Positions 24,791 through 36,817 are shown, counted from the stretch's first letter. The stretch is 64,000 nt of DNA from Ephydatia muelleri (GCA_013339895.1 JABACO010000010.1:4591375-4655374), one strand, 5' to 3'. Program-made: numbers and translations. The notes: generated by a model not told the origin, from the sequence alone.

Positions 24791-25154
24791 ACATGCACAA
24801 ATTGTAACCAGATTTTCAATACTGTAGTCTTCATCAAAATTGTATGTATGATATGTTTGCATGGTGTGATGTCTTAATATATTTTTATCCTGCTAGGATC
24901 AAGCCTTACATTGATGGAAACTGGGAGATTTGATGTGAACTATTTGTATTTGTTGTATTATTACATCTGTACATGTAAATGTTGTCAACTTGCACTTATG
25001 AGATGTAAATGATCTTTTCCATATATGTACATGTCATGTTAATATACATTCATACATGTCATAAAGGGGTGTGGCCATATCATATGACCATTATAAAAAA
25101 GCAAGTTTGTGAGTACTTATAGCAATGACCCAGTACACTTCTATACATCATGCT

Positions 25155-25775
25155 ATCACCAGTCCCTGGTGTGCATCTGATAGAGTCATGTACATCAAAT
25201 GAAATCAGGATAGTGGCCACAGCCAGACCTGTGTGCATCAGATTGAATCATCAGGCTATCCAGATTGTATCTGGTCGCTACCAAGACACTATTACACTAA
25301 AGTTAATAAGATTCAATTTGATGCACACTGGCTGGGTCAAGTCGCTAACATGTTTCTAATTGATGCTCACCAGGGTCAGCTGGTCGATACCACAATCCTA
25401 TCAGCTGCACACCAGAGACTGGCAAATAGCATGACTTTATTTGATGCACACCGGACTGGCCGCTAATGCGATTCTATCTGATGCACACTGCTACAGTGAC
25501 AGGTAGCATAGCTATAGTTAAAACTACAAATCAAGTCATGGTAGTGGAATCCCTGGTGTGCATCAGATAGAATCATGTTAGCGACCACACCCAGTGTGCT
25601 TCAAATAGAATCAGGATAGCGGCCAGACACAGGTTTGTATTGAATTGAATTTTTTTAAGTGGCAGTCCCTGGTGTGCATGTAATAGAGTCATGGTGGCTG
25701 GTGTGCATGAAATAGAATCATGTTATTGGCCAGACCCAGTATTCTGATGTGCATCAAATAAGTCATATGTCTGTA
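25155..25775. repeat. Inverted-orientation tandem repeat block in C2
   Basis: The motif GTGTGCATCAGATAGAATCA recurs on the plus strand at 25165-25250. Its inverse (GATTCTATCTGATGCACAC-like) recurs at 25310-25490, and it is direct again at 25555-25760. Linking words are AGTCGCTAAC/GTTAGCGACC and CCAGGGTCAG/CTGGCCAGAC. The middle third is thus a reversed segment between two direct arrays. Confidence 0.75.
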
Positions 25776-27215
25776 ATAAGTAGCTTTTGAAACCCCAGTT
25801 TGGAACAAATACAGCGTACGAGACTTCCATTTCAAATGAATGTAACGCGCATGCGTAGACTCTTCAAAGCCACATGCAGGTATGGCGTCATCGTCGGGAA
25901 ATCTACTGCAACTAACCGTACGTTCCTATCAGCCAGAAGAAGTATCTTGCGTAGGTCTTCAAGTAAATTGAGGGACTAGTTGCTAATTCCCAGGTTTCTT
26001 CTCTAACAGATCCCTGAGCAACGATCGCGTCACAGCAGAACCTATCAGTCGATATACTAGTACCATGACGACGAAGATACCCGCGCCGAACCTTAGGTCC
26101 TAGGCAGCATGGCGATGCTACTCCTGCAGGAGAATCATTTTCAATAGTGGACATGTATAACAATTAGTAAGAGAGGTTGCGACCAAAACTGTCTCAAAGC
26201 GATGCTGTAACATCAACTCGATAGAGGACATCACTTCCTGTGCAGGTACAGTAACGTTATATCGGCTTCTTTTTTTTTTCCTTCCTACTGAGGAGAATCA
26301 GCTGAAGTCTCAAGAAGCGTAAGCAGTGTGGCTTTGTATTGGTAACGGGAATTCTTTGTTCTCAGAATCTCAAGCGTCCATAACGCTGAAGTGATGTCTC
26401 GGATATCAGCATAGAAGAGGTTGAAGGTATACTTGTTGACGGTTAAAGGTGTGAGTTCTATCATTTTTGCTATGTAGCTGGCATAGCGAACTACAACCGG
26501 ACTCTGAAATGAAGCCGATTTAAAAGAAGGGCAGGCAATTAGAGCACAACTAGGTAAGCGCTCGATTTCAAAAATGTTGTACGTGCGTTTTTAGTCTTAG
26601 TTTTATACACTATAGCTATGGGAGCGGCGATCCGCACAAGTAACAGATCATGCAAGAAAGGGATGTACTGAACGTGTCGGAACTGGACAGTGGGACGATG
26701 CTAAGAGGAGATCGGAGGAACTAAACGCGTTTTTGGACACACTCGGGAGAGCAAAACAAGGCGCCACGGAAGGAGAGACAATTGGGCCCACCGCGCTCGG
26801 AACTTTCCTGATGGCCTTTCCACCTGCATGGATGCTTCACCGTTGCCGAATGAACTCGTTCTCTGTTGATTATTTTTTTTGCTCCCTGTATATACGTTCT
26901 ATTTACTCGCTTATAACTTTATAGAAGAGGCCTGGAAACGAGGATATGCAGGAAATGAGGGACTAATTCAAAATTCATAATTATGTTATACACTGTGTTA
27001 TACTCTTTGCTACTGTTATACATATTGTTATTCATTGTTATACTAAATGTTATACAGAAGTTATACACAGTGTTATACTATAGTTGTTATACGCAACTGT
27101 GTATAGAGTATCCATACGCAAAGTTATACACATGCGGATAACACGTGTATAACGTGTGCATAACACATGAATACACGCGTTATACAGTACTGTATAACAA
27201 CCCTTTTTACACAGT
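25776..27215. other. C2 right interior, no recognised gene
   Basis: Minus frame 25912-26163 and plus frame 26733-26924 show no known motif. From about 26985 the subterminal GTTATAC repeats begin. Confidence 0.45.
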
Positions 27216-27379
27216 GTCAGAGAGTGGTGCTCGTGGTGTGGATATGCAAACCATCTTCAACGGTTGTATATGACAGATCAGTGTTAAATTTCATTTACAC
27301 TTACTGTCCCTCCTGTTGGAATCTGCATGCAGTTCTTATTAGCATTTAGCATCTGGTGCATGCAGGACTTCACTAACAA

Positions 27380-28120
27380 GTGCATTTCTTGTCAGTAGTG
27401 CCGTAACAATGTGAGGCGTAGCTGATTGCTTTCATGCTGCTCTTGCATGTGCCACATGCCACCATAACATCATGCAGGAGTTGCTGAATCAAGCTAGATG
27501 TGGAATTGACATCCCTGCACTCCAAGGGTGCAGTGGAGTGATAGCAGGGACAGCATGCTGCAGATAGCTATATAGGTGGATCCCACCAGTCAAGTGGCAC
27601 ATACTAGCCTGTCACATGGGGAACACACCCAGACAGATAGAGCATTCCAACTCATTAAAGAGAGTGTCTGGGTGGATTTAGCTGCTGGGGGGGTGGGGGG
27701 GGCGATCTTTATTATTGGTGGCAATGGCTCCACATTTTCAGCTGTTTCCAGAATATGGCCTGTATTTGGGCCATCTATCCTTATAGACAACCTTGGAGTG
27801 CATGTGATATATGACAATTGCTAGATCTATCCATACCTTGCACCCATCTGAACCAATCATACGGCTTCAGTAAGCACTTGTATGTGCGCTTCTCCTTTTG
27901 CGCTGCAATCTTCCTCCTTAACACCAATTGGCACTTGCTGCAGAACATTGGTGGGTGGATCTCAGGGCAGTCTTTGGATGGAAGCAATTTCTCAGTGAAG
28001 CTTGTGCACTTGTATGCACGCGTGTGGCGTTCTAGCTTAGCAGATAATACCGCCTGCTTCCTCACCCTTTGTTTAGCTTGCACCCACAGACCCGGCATAG
28101 GTCTTCCAATTTACAGCTAC
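27380..28120 (-). pseudogene. RAG1 N-terminus-like zinc-binding protein, N-terminal half
   Basis: Read on the minus strand. Near 28115 comes KLEDLCRVCGCKLNKG. Then 28060-27830 gives CPEIHPPMFCSKCQLVLRRK, TYKCLLKPYDWF and CHISHAL. About 27690-27620 gives LECSICLGVFPM and CDRLVCAT (RING-like), then CCPCYHSTAPLECRDV and VACGTCKSSMKAISYASHC near 27440. RAG1 has CRICG, IHPTEFCHNCW, WHPHTPSCDIC, a RING finger (CQICEHIL, CKHVFC) and a following C2H2 in the same order. The pieces lie in different frames, so about four frame changes have accumulated. A RAG1 catalytic core was not seen. Confidence 0.6.
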
Positions 28121-28290
28121 TACACGCGGTATTCATTAGAAACAGTTTGTGGTTTGTTTCGTTGTACGGCCTATATAGGGCGCGTGGGAGCCTGTAGTAT
28201 TCATAGCATGACTAACCATTCTTTGAACTTCACTTCTTACCTTTTACCATGGAGTTTATAAGGCGGGATTTGGAGAAAAGTAGCAACCAA

Positions 28291-28557
28291 ATCGTCGAAT
28301 TTTAGACAGGTAAATAAGTATCGCGATGCGCAACTGTTAGTGTATATTGAGCCGATGTGCTTTTCCTTGCGCATACGCAGTATGGGATTAGTAAGTGGTT
28401 GTTTTATAGCTAGCATCGATAGGATTTTGCATTACTGTAACGGGCTTGCATAAACTGCCTCCTTTAGATGTTAGTTTTATAATGAGCTTATTGTACGCCA
28501 TATTTGTCAATACCGTAATTCGGTTTATTCAATCTAATTACAAAACCTATTGTCACG
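28291..28557. other. No gene seen
   Basis: Spacer between the RAG1-like relic and element K copy 2. Confidence 0.5.
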
Positions 28558-29516
28558 GACGAAACAGCCGTGAGCACTAGAGGCTTGGCAACAACAGTTA
28601 CAGCGTACAACTTCAAGCGCACATACATGTTTTGAATGCCATATCATGCAATAATACCATTTCTGAAGTTAATAACACTAAGTTAACAAACTGGATCACA
28701 TATTCGTATAATGGCGACCTGTTCACCAGAAGATACGTACTCTAGGTATATACTGCATCTGCGAGGGCCCTTTTCCTCTCCAAGAGGAAAAGGACACTTT
28801 TCTGAGTAGATTTGAGGCAGCGAAGCAACTCTATGCACCCGGTTGCAAGCGGAACGCTACTATCAGCGTGTTGATTGAATGCTTTGCTGGACCGTGTATT
28901 GACCCAACCCGAGATGACCAGGCCTCAAGTAGCAGAACATCCTTTTCTAGGAATGAAATGATGTTGGATTCTGCAGGTTAGTTGGATAGATATATACATG
29001 TAGGTTCGGTTATACAAAATTGGGTTTACTAACTTTCTAAGGGATCTATATGGGAGAAGAAGACGCCAGTGACCAAAACATCCTTGTGGTCGAGCGTAAG
29101 ACCTTCAATAGGCTTTGTTCGGGCCTTGTCCAGCAGTGTGGCTGTCTCTCCAACGGAACGCATCTTGGACTATAGCTTCTTTTATAAAGGTATGAGTACC
29201 ATAAGTAATTCTGTTCAATGCTCTGTATAAAACTCATTTACTACTCACTTAGAAGGGACATGTAGCTAGGGTCCAGTTTGTTTGCCCACACTGCAAGCAG
29301 TCACATGTCTGGGCTAGTTGCAGAGTGCTGTCTGGTCATTACCTTGCTAATCAGAAGTAAGAATACCAATGTAAATGTGATTCTTTTTGCAGACTGGTCC
29401 ATGCTTTCACCTGTGCTGGCATGTTGCCACGCCAGTATATGAATTTCTCTTTATTTGTTGGTATGGGTGTAGTGATGCAGAAATACATCAGCTCAGGTGG
29501 GGGCTGAGATGATCGA
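28558..29516 (+). mobile_element. DNA transposon K, copy 2 (5' fragment)
   Basis: Matches copy 3 from about 32110 to 33055 (GGCAACAACAGTTACAGCGT through GGGGGCTGAGATGATCGAT) and then stops abruptly. It contains the first four transposase exons in decayed form: a start at 28711 (MATCSPEDTYSR), an early frame change, and an extra CGGAACG near 29155. It is more diverged than copies 1 and 3, so it is the older insertion. Confidence 0.85.
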
Positions 29517-30334
29517 TAGATGTACCACGGGACACTGGAGGTAGTGAGAAGGATGTTCCCCAGTACGGAAACAGCTTACACATTGCAGGCTGTGATGATC
29601 CCATTGGGAACTGAGGGGTTAAACTACATCACAATGACAGAAGAAGAGGAGAGTGCCAGAAGCTGAGGGCTTGGAACTCCCAATGGTGCTGTGAAAGGGA
29701 CCAAGATGTGACAACCATACACAAATACACACACACACACACACACGACAGTGTGCATATACATATACACGTATGTGTGCGAGTGATACATGTGTGAATG
29801 TGAGTATGCATGAATACATATGTTCACACACACACACACACACACTCACACACGTGCCTCCCATTGATTTTCATTGCAATACAGGGGGTGTGGCACCTAC
29901 ATGTACTTACACAGCATGCGGCGTGAGCAGGGCTACAAATACAAGTCGTGTTCACAGTAAATCGGGGGTGTGGTATATATAATAATCAGAGATCAAACAC
30001 TTCCAAAGGATAGGGTTTCCCCAAGAAAGGTGCTCCCCCCCCCCCCCCCCCCATCCCACACATTATACTGGATCAGCAGGCCGTTTGGATTGGACAGTGC
30101 AGTCACAGCGTTCAGAGCAGTAACATTGGGAGCAGCCTGGGATGTGGGCATGGCTTGTAATGTCTTCAAGCTGCTGGAGTTGCTTTGGCCACACCCACCG
30201 AATGTGCAGGCTTGTACCAGTTTGTATGCTGTAAACAGTTGTAGTCCATATACAGTGTATGGTATTGGACAGGGCAGGGATTTACCGCTCCCACCCCCTA
30301 TCCACCCCCTGGTTTGCCCCTAATTTGAATAACC
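29517..30334. other. No gene; simple repeats
   Basis: (CA)n at about 29727-29746 and 29824-29850, a C-run at about 30031-30052. Nothing else recognised. Confidence 0.6.
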
Positions 30335-30650
30335 CAGGGAGAAGGCCAACAGTATACGATATCCACACTCAACAAGGCCAGCAGAATAGGGAGAAGGCCA
30401 ACAGTATAGGGAGAAGGCCAATAGTATAAGGCCAAAAGAATAAAGACAAGGCGAACAGTATAGGGAGAAGACCAGCAGTACAGGGAGAAGGCCACCAGTC
30501 TAACAATAAAGGAAGAAGATCAACAGTAAGGAGACGGGCAATTAACGGTTCGGGAGTAAAGGGAGAAGGCTACCACTGGTTACAGTACAGGGAGATGTCC
30601 ACCATTATAGAGAGATGGCCAACTGTACTAGTATAGGGAGAAGGCCATAT
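30335..30650. repeat. Minisatellite, about 20-bp unit
   Basis: AGGGAGAAGGCCAACAGTAT and variants repeat about 14 times with irregular spacing and drift toward both ends. Translated frames are not genes. Confidence 0.9.
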
Positions 30651-32014
30651 CTACTACTTCCAAGATATGCACATACATATAGGGCCGAACACTACCCACT
30701 GCCGAACATACCCTACGCTACTAAATTCACATAGTATACTGACCATAACACCTGCGTCTCAGAAGATGAAAGCATGAATAGTTTGATCCCTGCATGCATC
30801 ATTGTGCCTAATTGATGCGCTCCACATCTCCAGTGCAAGTGACGCACAATAGCCGATAAGTTAATGTATCGGTTCAATTATAACTGTAATTCAAATTGTA
30901 TTGATAGTTACGTTACAGACATTAAAGTTTATATCGTTAACCTCCACTAGCTAGCCGACAGAATTTTAATAATTATATCTTTATTCTAAGATGACGCAAG
31001 GTATTACGTAATGACTACTTCGTTTATGAATAAATTATGCGCGGTAGAAATTAAATTTTTGTCTTGATTGTAGTTTACGAATGGTTAATGGTATAATCTT
31101 ATAAAGCACAGATTCAACAATCAGTCTGATTTATCGTAAATTATAAACGTGTTTGAAATTCAACTTGAAAAAAAAAAGCAAGATGACCGCCTATGTATGG
31201 GCCATTTCTCCATATGTGTAGACAGACAATATTTTGGTAACACACTAACAAAGCAAACCGATGCAAAGAGATTGGGAACTTGTGGGAAGGGTTGTCAACA
31301 GCTTTCAAAGTAGTAATATTAGAGCATTAGCAAAATGGATAACCCGTTTTGAATTTTTTTACACGACGAAACCCAGAGCTTAGCTACGAGCGAATGGTGA
31401 CTACCATACGTAGAATTGGTGTAGCTATCTGAAAAAAAAAAAAAAGTTGGAATCGACATAAAAGCTTAACCAGGGTAGTTTTGTCGGTTAGTTCATGGAT
31501 GTCAAAAACGTATAATGTGGAGTTACTCCAAGATCCTCCAACCTAAACGCCCTCAACACACCTCACCATACGTAAAATTTTGTGCTGCATCTGGCCATGC
31601 TACTTGTTTATAAAGAAAGAAAAGTTTAGGGGAGTTGTATCGGTTAGTTGTTAAAAATATTGTATGCCCTCCAAATTCTGTATCTTGGGTTCTAAAAGGG
31701 GTATAAATATGGCGATAAGTTTGCCCGAATGCACGCATTTTGTGCTATCGTATTCTTCTATCAGATTGTACTAAGCTCTCAACTTACTTTCTTCTCAAGA
31801 GGGGCGAGGCGTCACTTCATCGAATTAGCACCATTGCGGAGCCCGCGCTTTGCAATGTACAGTGCTCAATGGCTCACGTGCTCCGTTTCCAATCCTTCTA
31901 CTCTATCTATTTCTAAATATACATACTAATGAAATACGGAATGCAATTTGTCACTATAACAACAAACCGGAAGTTGGTGCGCGCGCCAGAAATACGGTAA
32001 CGGTCCTTAAAGCA
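30651..32014. other. No supported gene
   Basis: AT-rich. A-runs lie near 31169 and 31434. Frames at 31553-31738 and 31729-31929 show no motif. The last bases lead into element K copy 3. Confidence 0.5.
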
Positions 32015-32240
32015 GGAGTTGCCGTATAAAAGGAGCTTGGATCCAAAAATTTCAACCGGCCGTGCGGCTGTTTTAGATTAAAAATGGTGGCTTCATATAC
32101 ATAGAGCTACAGGTTTGGCAACAACAGTTACAGCGTACAAGTTCAAGCACGCATGCATGTTTTGAATGCCATTTCATGCATCAATACCATTTCTGAAGTT
32201 AATAACACTAAGTTAACAAACTGGATCACATGTTCGTATA

Positions 32241-34766
32241 ATGGCGACCTCTTCACCAGAAGATACGTACTCTAGGTTTAGACTGCATCTGCAAGGGTCC
32301 TTTTCCTCTCAAGAGGAAAAGGAAACTTTTCTGCGTAGATTTGAGGCAGCGAAGCAACTACTTGCACCCGGTTGCAAGCGGAACGCTACTATCAGCGTGT
32401 TGAATACTTTGCTGGACCGTGTATTGACACAACCCGAGAATGTTCAGGCCTCAAATAGCAGGACATCCTATTCTAGGAATGAAATGATGTTGGATTCTGC
32501 AGGTTAGTTGGATGGATATATACATGTACGTTCGGTTATACAAAATTGGGTATACTAACTTACTTAGGGATCTATACGGGAGACGAAGACGCCAGTGACC
32601 AAGACCTCTTTGTGGTCGAGCGTAAGACCTTCAAGAGTCTTTGTTCGGGCCTTGTCCAGCAGTGTGGCTGTCTCTCCAACCCATCTTGGACTATAGTTTC
32701 TTTCATAAAGGTATGAGTACCGTAAGTAATTCTGTTCAATTCTCTGTATAAAACTCATTTACTACTCACTTAGAAGGGACATGTAGCTAGGGTCCAGTTT
32801 GTTTGCCCACACTGCAAGCAGTCACGTGTCTGGGCTAGTTCCAGAGTGCTGGCTGGTCATTACCTTGCTAATCAGAAGTAAGAGTACCATTTGGATTTAG
32901 TAATATCAATGTAAATGTGATTCTTTTTGCAGACTGGTCCATGCTTTCACCTGTGCTGGCATGTTGCCTCGCCAGTACATGAATTTTGCTTTATTTGCTG
33001 GTATGGGTGTAGTGAAGCAGAAATACATCAGTTCAGGTGGGGGCTGAGATGATCGATTTATATTATTTTACATCCTGTTCTAATCCATGTTCATTCAGTT
33101 TATCTAAACCAACTTTACCAGCAAGTGGTGGCAGATGTAGCAGAAGAGTCCATGAAAGCTGCTGTTGAACGTGTGAAGGAAAGCCCTCACCATGCTACAA
33201 GTGGAGAGGTTAGAGTGCCAGAAAGTTTAATATAGTGGGTTATAACTGATGCACGTCACGATTCTACGTCAAATGCATACCACTCAACGGTACCTTGTCT
33301 GGCTGGAAGGTATGCACATAAGTTCTAAATGCCCATGTTTATCAGCATATCGTCCATTTCAGTACACACAGGATTGTTGGAATTTCCACTCTTTCCAGAC
33401 AGCAGCACAGAGTTGCTCAGACCAGGGAAGTGGCATGCACTAAGATCGTCTTGCCTCAAGTTATTGCCCGAGGTTTGCTCTTGTGTCCCAACTTTTTACA
33501 ATTTCACATTTTCTTTCTAACAAAGGGTTAAACATCACAGAGGTAGCCCATGACTACCAGGCTACTATAAAGCTGTATGTACGACAACTCGGGATGGTCA
33601 ATTCCTACGACACTTGGCATGGTAAGGTATCTATAGGTTTTCATTGGTGAATTGATTGGAGTTATTGCAGGCACTAAGAATGTGGTGAAGCAGCTGCGTC
33701 GTATCTGTGCCGGTACGGTCCGTACAAGGGATAGGACGTGGTTCACTGAACTTTCTGATAAGGGTATGTACTTTTTGGACATATTGATTCAGCAAGGTGC
33801 ACCAAGGTGCACTTGTATTGGTGCATGAGGAACTGTGGTGGCAACCCTGTCCGTCTACGTGCAATGATCATGAACATCAGCAAGCACTTTCAGGTTTGTA
33901 TTTACATAGTGGGTGGGTGTGCATGTGTGTATGTCTGTGTATGTGATGTGAATGTGTGTGATTGTGTGTCTTTTATGTGCATTAGTGCATTCCATACGTG
34001 ATATGCATCCCTGTCTGTGATTCAGGGTGATCACCAAAGTTGCTCTTCTGAGAGTCCCTGTCAACAGCCAGGTTACGTTCCAAAAAGGAAGTCTCTCACT
34101 ATGCCGGCAGCCATTAGTGCATATGAGGCTGCACTACGAAAAACCCTCATCTACAAAAATGCTGATTCGTGCCATCTGGTATGTAACATGAACAACATAT
34201 CGTGTGAACATACATATTTGTGTTCTTCCAGTGTCGGGATACCTACTGGGTTGAGTCGTTTAACCATCAACTGCTCACCTACCTCCCAAAGAGAATTCAC
34301 TTCCACACCAAGACATTTGAAATGCGTATGAACTTGGCTGTGATGGATTGGGTGAGTGTTCTGCTTGTTCTGTATGTGTGATGAGATTATGCAACCACAT
34401 CGATCAGAATGAAAACTGTCAAAGGATGGCAACAAGTCACCACGAATACACAGATGTTCGCCGACCAGACCATCACTCCATATACAATGTGTTGGTCAAG
34501 AAAACATATCGTTTTGTAAACAACATCTGGAGTATGTACGTTCTCAGGAACATCACGTCTCAACAGTATGTGACGATCAGTGATGCCTAATAATTGTTGT
34601 AAGACAAGTACTTTTTAGGATACTTCAGGATGATGAAGATGATGATGATATGGTGTTGCCATATGATGCAGCTCTGTATGATGGAGACTATGTGGACAGT
34701 GCACGTGAGGATGATGACTATGTTTGTTCAGAGGATGGTGGGGATGACGAGGAAGAAGATAACTGA
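32241..34766 (+). CDS. DDE transposase of element K (14 exons, 581 aa model)
   Basis: Exons: 32241-32502, 32568-32710, 32774-32877, 32933-33036, 33099-33208, 33236-33309, 33363-33472, 33526-33621, 33671-33763, 33793-33893, 34026-34178, 34232-34351, 34408-34535, 34619-34766. Together they total 1746 nt, in frame from ATG (MATSSPEDTYSRF) to TGA. Landmarks in order: a zinc-like segment (FVCPHCKQSRVW), first catalytic Asp (VITDARHDSTSNAYHS), second Asp (EVAHDYQATIKLY), YDTWHGTKNVVKQL, VHLYWCMRNCGGNPVRLR, catalytic Glu (TYWVESFNHQLLTYLPKRIH), MNLAVMDWNEN, and an acidic tail (DDEDDDDMVLP). These fit a family of animal transposases with DTWH and MRNCxG motifs. The 27-nt intron at 33209-33235 is doubtful. 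It would cut and join element ends in the nucleus. Confidence 0.75.
33209..33235 (+). other. 27-nt candidate mini-intron or in-frame stop
   Basis: GTTAGAGTGC ... AATATAG separates GE from WVITDARHD. It starts GT and ends TAG, is 27 nt in both copy 1 and copy 3, and contains an in-frame TAG at its end (copy 1 also has TAA). Without removal the transposase stops just before its first catalytic Asp. As 27 is a multiple of three, splicing keeps the frame. Confidence 0.4.
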
Positions 34767-34996
34767 AGTTCTGTGGCTGTAGGTGATTTACTATCTTTAT
34801 GCCCAGATGTCTTTTGTCAGCCACAGGTCTCATTTTCTGAATTGATATCCCTGTCTTTATCTCAAAACAGTTCTTTTTAGAACTACCAGTACGAACAACA
34901 GATTTACTTTGTCAGATCTGCATCTGACAGCCAATGATGTATGTACATTATGAAAGCAAATCAATTTCGTCTCATTTTCCTTGCAGATCTTGAACC

Positions 34997-35227
34997 ATGG
35001 CTGCAGCTGGCACTTGATGGACTCGTGTGACTACTAAACTACATGTGCATCCTTCCACGTTGTGGTGGTCCATGACCTGCCTGAGGACAACCCCGAAGCC
35101 TGCACATAGACACTTGGAACTTGGTGAAATGTGTGTCTTGAATGGACTGGAGGCTACTAGTGATGCCCTTTGTAAGCCTAAACATGGGATTGATAAGGCT
35201 TGGCAAAGTCGTATCTCTCATCTGCAT
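34997..35227 (-). pseudogene. Decayed duplicate of cysteine exon (copy 3)
   Basis: Counterpart of 17557-17811, with the same residual similarity to the first exon of the P2X7-C-like gene (QAGHGPPQRGR in one frame, VLRQVMDHHN in another). One base differs from copy 1 and changes the frame. Confidence 0.4.
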
Positions 35228-35424
35228 GAAATACTGTAGGAACGCAAATGTACATGTTTTCTATATTGATTGAGCTATTTCAGCTAAAACAGTATTGGAA
35301 ACCATTCAGTTCATTCATTTCCACAACTTTCCCATAGCATGGATGAATGCCCCCTCGTGCTATCTGTGCATAATGGGATAATCAAATGAACAGGCAGAAA
35401 TATGAATACACACACATTCATGAG

Positions 35425-36152
35425 TCAGAGGTACTGGTCAGCAACACATACAATACTGTTACAAAAATGATGATCTGTAGTTAGTGTAAGGAATGCCCAC
35501 TGGATTTGGATACCTGCTTCTGATTTCCTATGTAGCAAAGAGATTATAAGTACACTTTCTAATACGAAGGTTGGATCATTCACATTTTGTACACATTTTG
35601 GCATTATCTCTCTTCTGTCCAATGGGTGCGTCACCAATCCCTTCCTCGCCAGGTATGTTGGGTGGTCCCACAACCCCAGGTCTTTCAAAAGCTTCCAGAA
35701 TTGCTGGTAAAGTTTGTACCGCTTTCTGTCATTGGCTAAGGATGGGACAGCTCTCCCAGTGAGGAACACAGGTGGCCGACGGATTATGCAAGGCCCAAAC
35801 AGGCAGTGTGGACAACAAGGTTCATTTGGAGTACCATTCAGCACTGGTGGGTCTCCTCCTGAGTAACCTGATGGAGGAAGCCCACAAAGTGTATAAATGG
35901 GGTATTGTTTCTATGACAACCAAGCAATTTACCTCGTGGGCACTGCACTGTGCAAGTTTCTGAACTGGCTGGCATTTGTAACATATCTTGGAGCCCTCTA
36001 CAACTGGAGTTGGTGGCTGGCACTTGACAGGTATCTTGGCATGTTATTTCTATGCATACATTATCCACCCCTCCTGCGTTGTGATGGTCTATGACTTGTC
36101 TTAGGTCAGCCACAAAGGTCGCAGGCAGGCATCCAGTGGTACATTCAACCAC
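35425..36152 (-). CDS. P2X7-C-like cysteine-domain protein of element K (copy 3)
   Basis: Exons 36152-35933 and 35867-35425 give 220 codons plus stop, in frame across a 65-bp intron. The start is MVECTTGCLPATF. The second exon has PCCPHCLFGPCIIRRPP, a KLYQQFWKLLKDLGLW helix and RREIMPKCV. It differs from copy 1 by a three-residue insertion (LQM) and few substitutions, mostly sparing the frame, which hints at constraint. The 3' ends of this gene and the transposase face each other about 0.66 kb apart. Role unknown: DNA or chromatin binding, or regulation of transposition, are guesses. An unannotated third exon may replace the last part. Confidence 0.6.
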
Positions 36153-36817
36153 AACCTTGCATAAATGAGTGTGTAGGAATGTGGTCGATCCCTAGCTGGT
36201 ACAATTGAACTACAGATGAGTAGGAATGTGGCTGATTCTGGCTTGTGTATGTCCATATATGTACAGTACTGGCTTGTTTACTAATTGCATTGTTCTATAT
36301 TACCTGTGTTACTTATTTGACTAATTCGTTTTGCTGAATCGTGTGCCTGACAACATAACCTTACCTTTATTCTAGGAACGGCGCTAGGTTCGGAAGACAT
36401 ATTTCACAGAAAATCTCCTGCTAAAAATTTCAGCACGCGGAGATGTGGTTTTTGATTTCGAGACAGCTGGAATCAGGGGTTTCAAAAGTTTTCTCCATTT
36501 TATTGCTTTGTTTGCTCACGCAAATGCTCATATTTTGTTTTGCTCACGCAAATGCTCATGCAGCCTCGCTCACCTTTGAAACTCACGTAAAGCCTCGCAG
36601 AGCTTGTAACAGTTATCAATGCACTCTCCAGTATAAACTGAAACACAATGCGAGTCTGTTTCGAGAACAAATAAACGCGCGCGATAGAGTACTAAGAAGT
36701 ACTTGATCTGCCCGTCTTAACAACGTAAAAACGATGTAGCCAGCACGTGTGGGTGAGAATCCTAACAGCTTACAAAACTACGCCATTCTGAGGATGTTGA
36801 GCTCACGTGATTTCCGG

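Larger units (their letters stand above)
20559..27216. mobile_element. CACTA-like DNA transposon C2 (6658 bp, complete ends)
   Basis: The left end is CACTGTGTAAAAAGGGTTGT at 20559. The right end at 27216 is its exact inverse, continuing to about 25 bp. The trinucleotide TCA flanks both sides (20556-20558 and 27217-27219). Subterminal GTTATACAC/GTGTATAAC motifs fill about 150 bp at the left and 220 bp at the right. This is the same architecture as C1 with different tips. No transposase was recognised inside; most of the body is minisatellite and simple repeat. An internal tip-like sequence (CAGTGTAAATAAGGGTTGTT) at about 20693 suggests an older end or internal duplication. Confidence 0.88.
19820..28290 (-). 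mobile_element. Relic of an N-RAG-TP-like transposon, split by C2
   Basis: Two halves of one minus-strand gene flank C2: an N-terminal half at about 27380-28120 and a C-terminal half at about 20040-20555. Outside them, CAAATCCCGCCTTAT at 19831-19845 and its inverse at 28258-28272 form a perfect inverted pair. Further in, AGGCTCCCACGCGC at about 19910 and its inverse at about 28178 form another. These look like degenerate terminal repeats, so the span is probably one transposon. N-RAG-TP elements, known from molluscs, encode a protein like the RAG1 N-terminus. Exact borders and target duplication were not resolved. Confidence 0.6.

Noticed and set aside
20043-28120. A working RAG1-like gene
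   Set aside because: The pieces lie in several frames, C2 splits them, and no RAG1-type catalytic core was seen. It is a relic.
32007-32014. TTAA as proof of a Kolobok-type target duplication for element K
   Set aside because: TTAA stands before the 5' end, but no matching TTAA was found at either candidate 3' end.
32022-32032. GTATAAAAGG at the K end as a promoter TATA box
   Set aside because: It is part of the terminal inverted repeat and occurs at both ends in both orientations. A promoter role cannot be separated from that.
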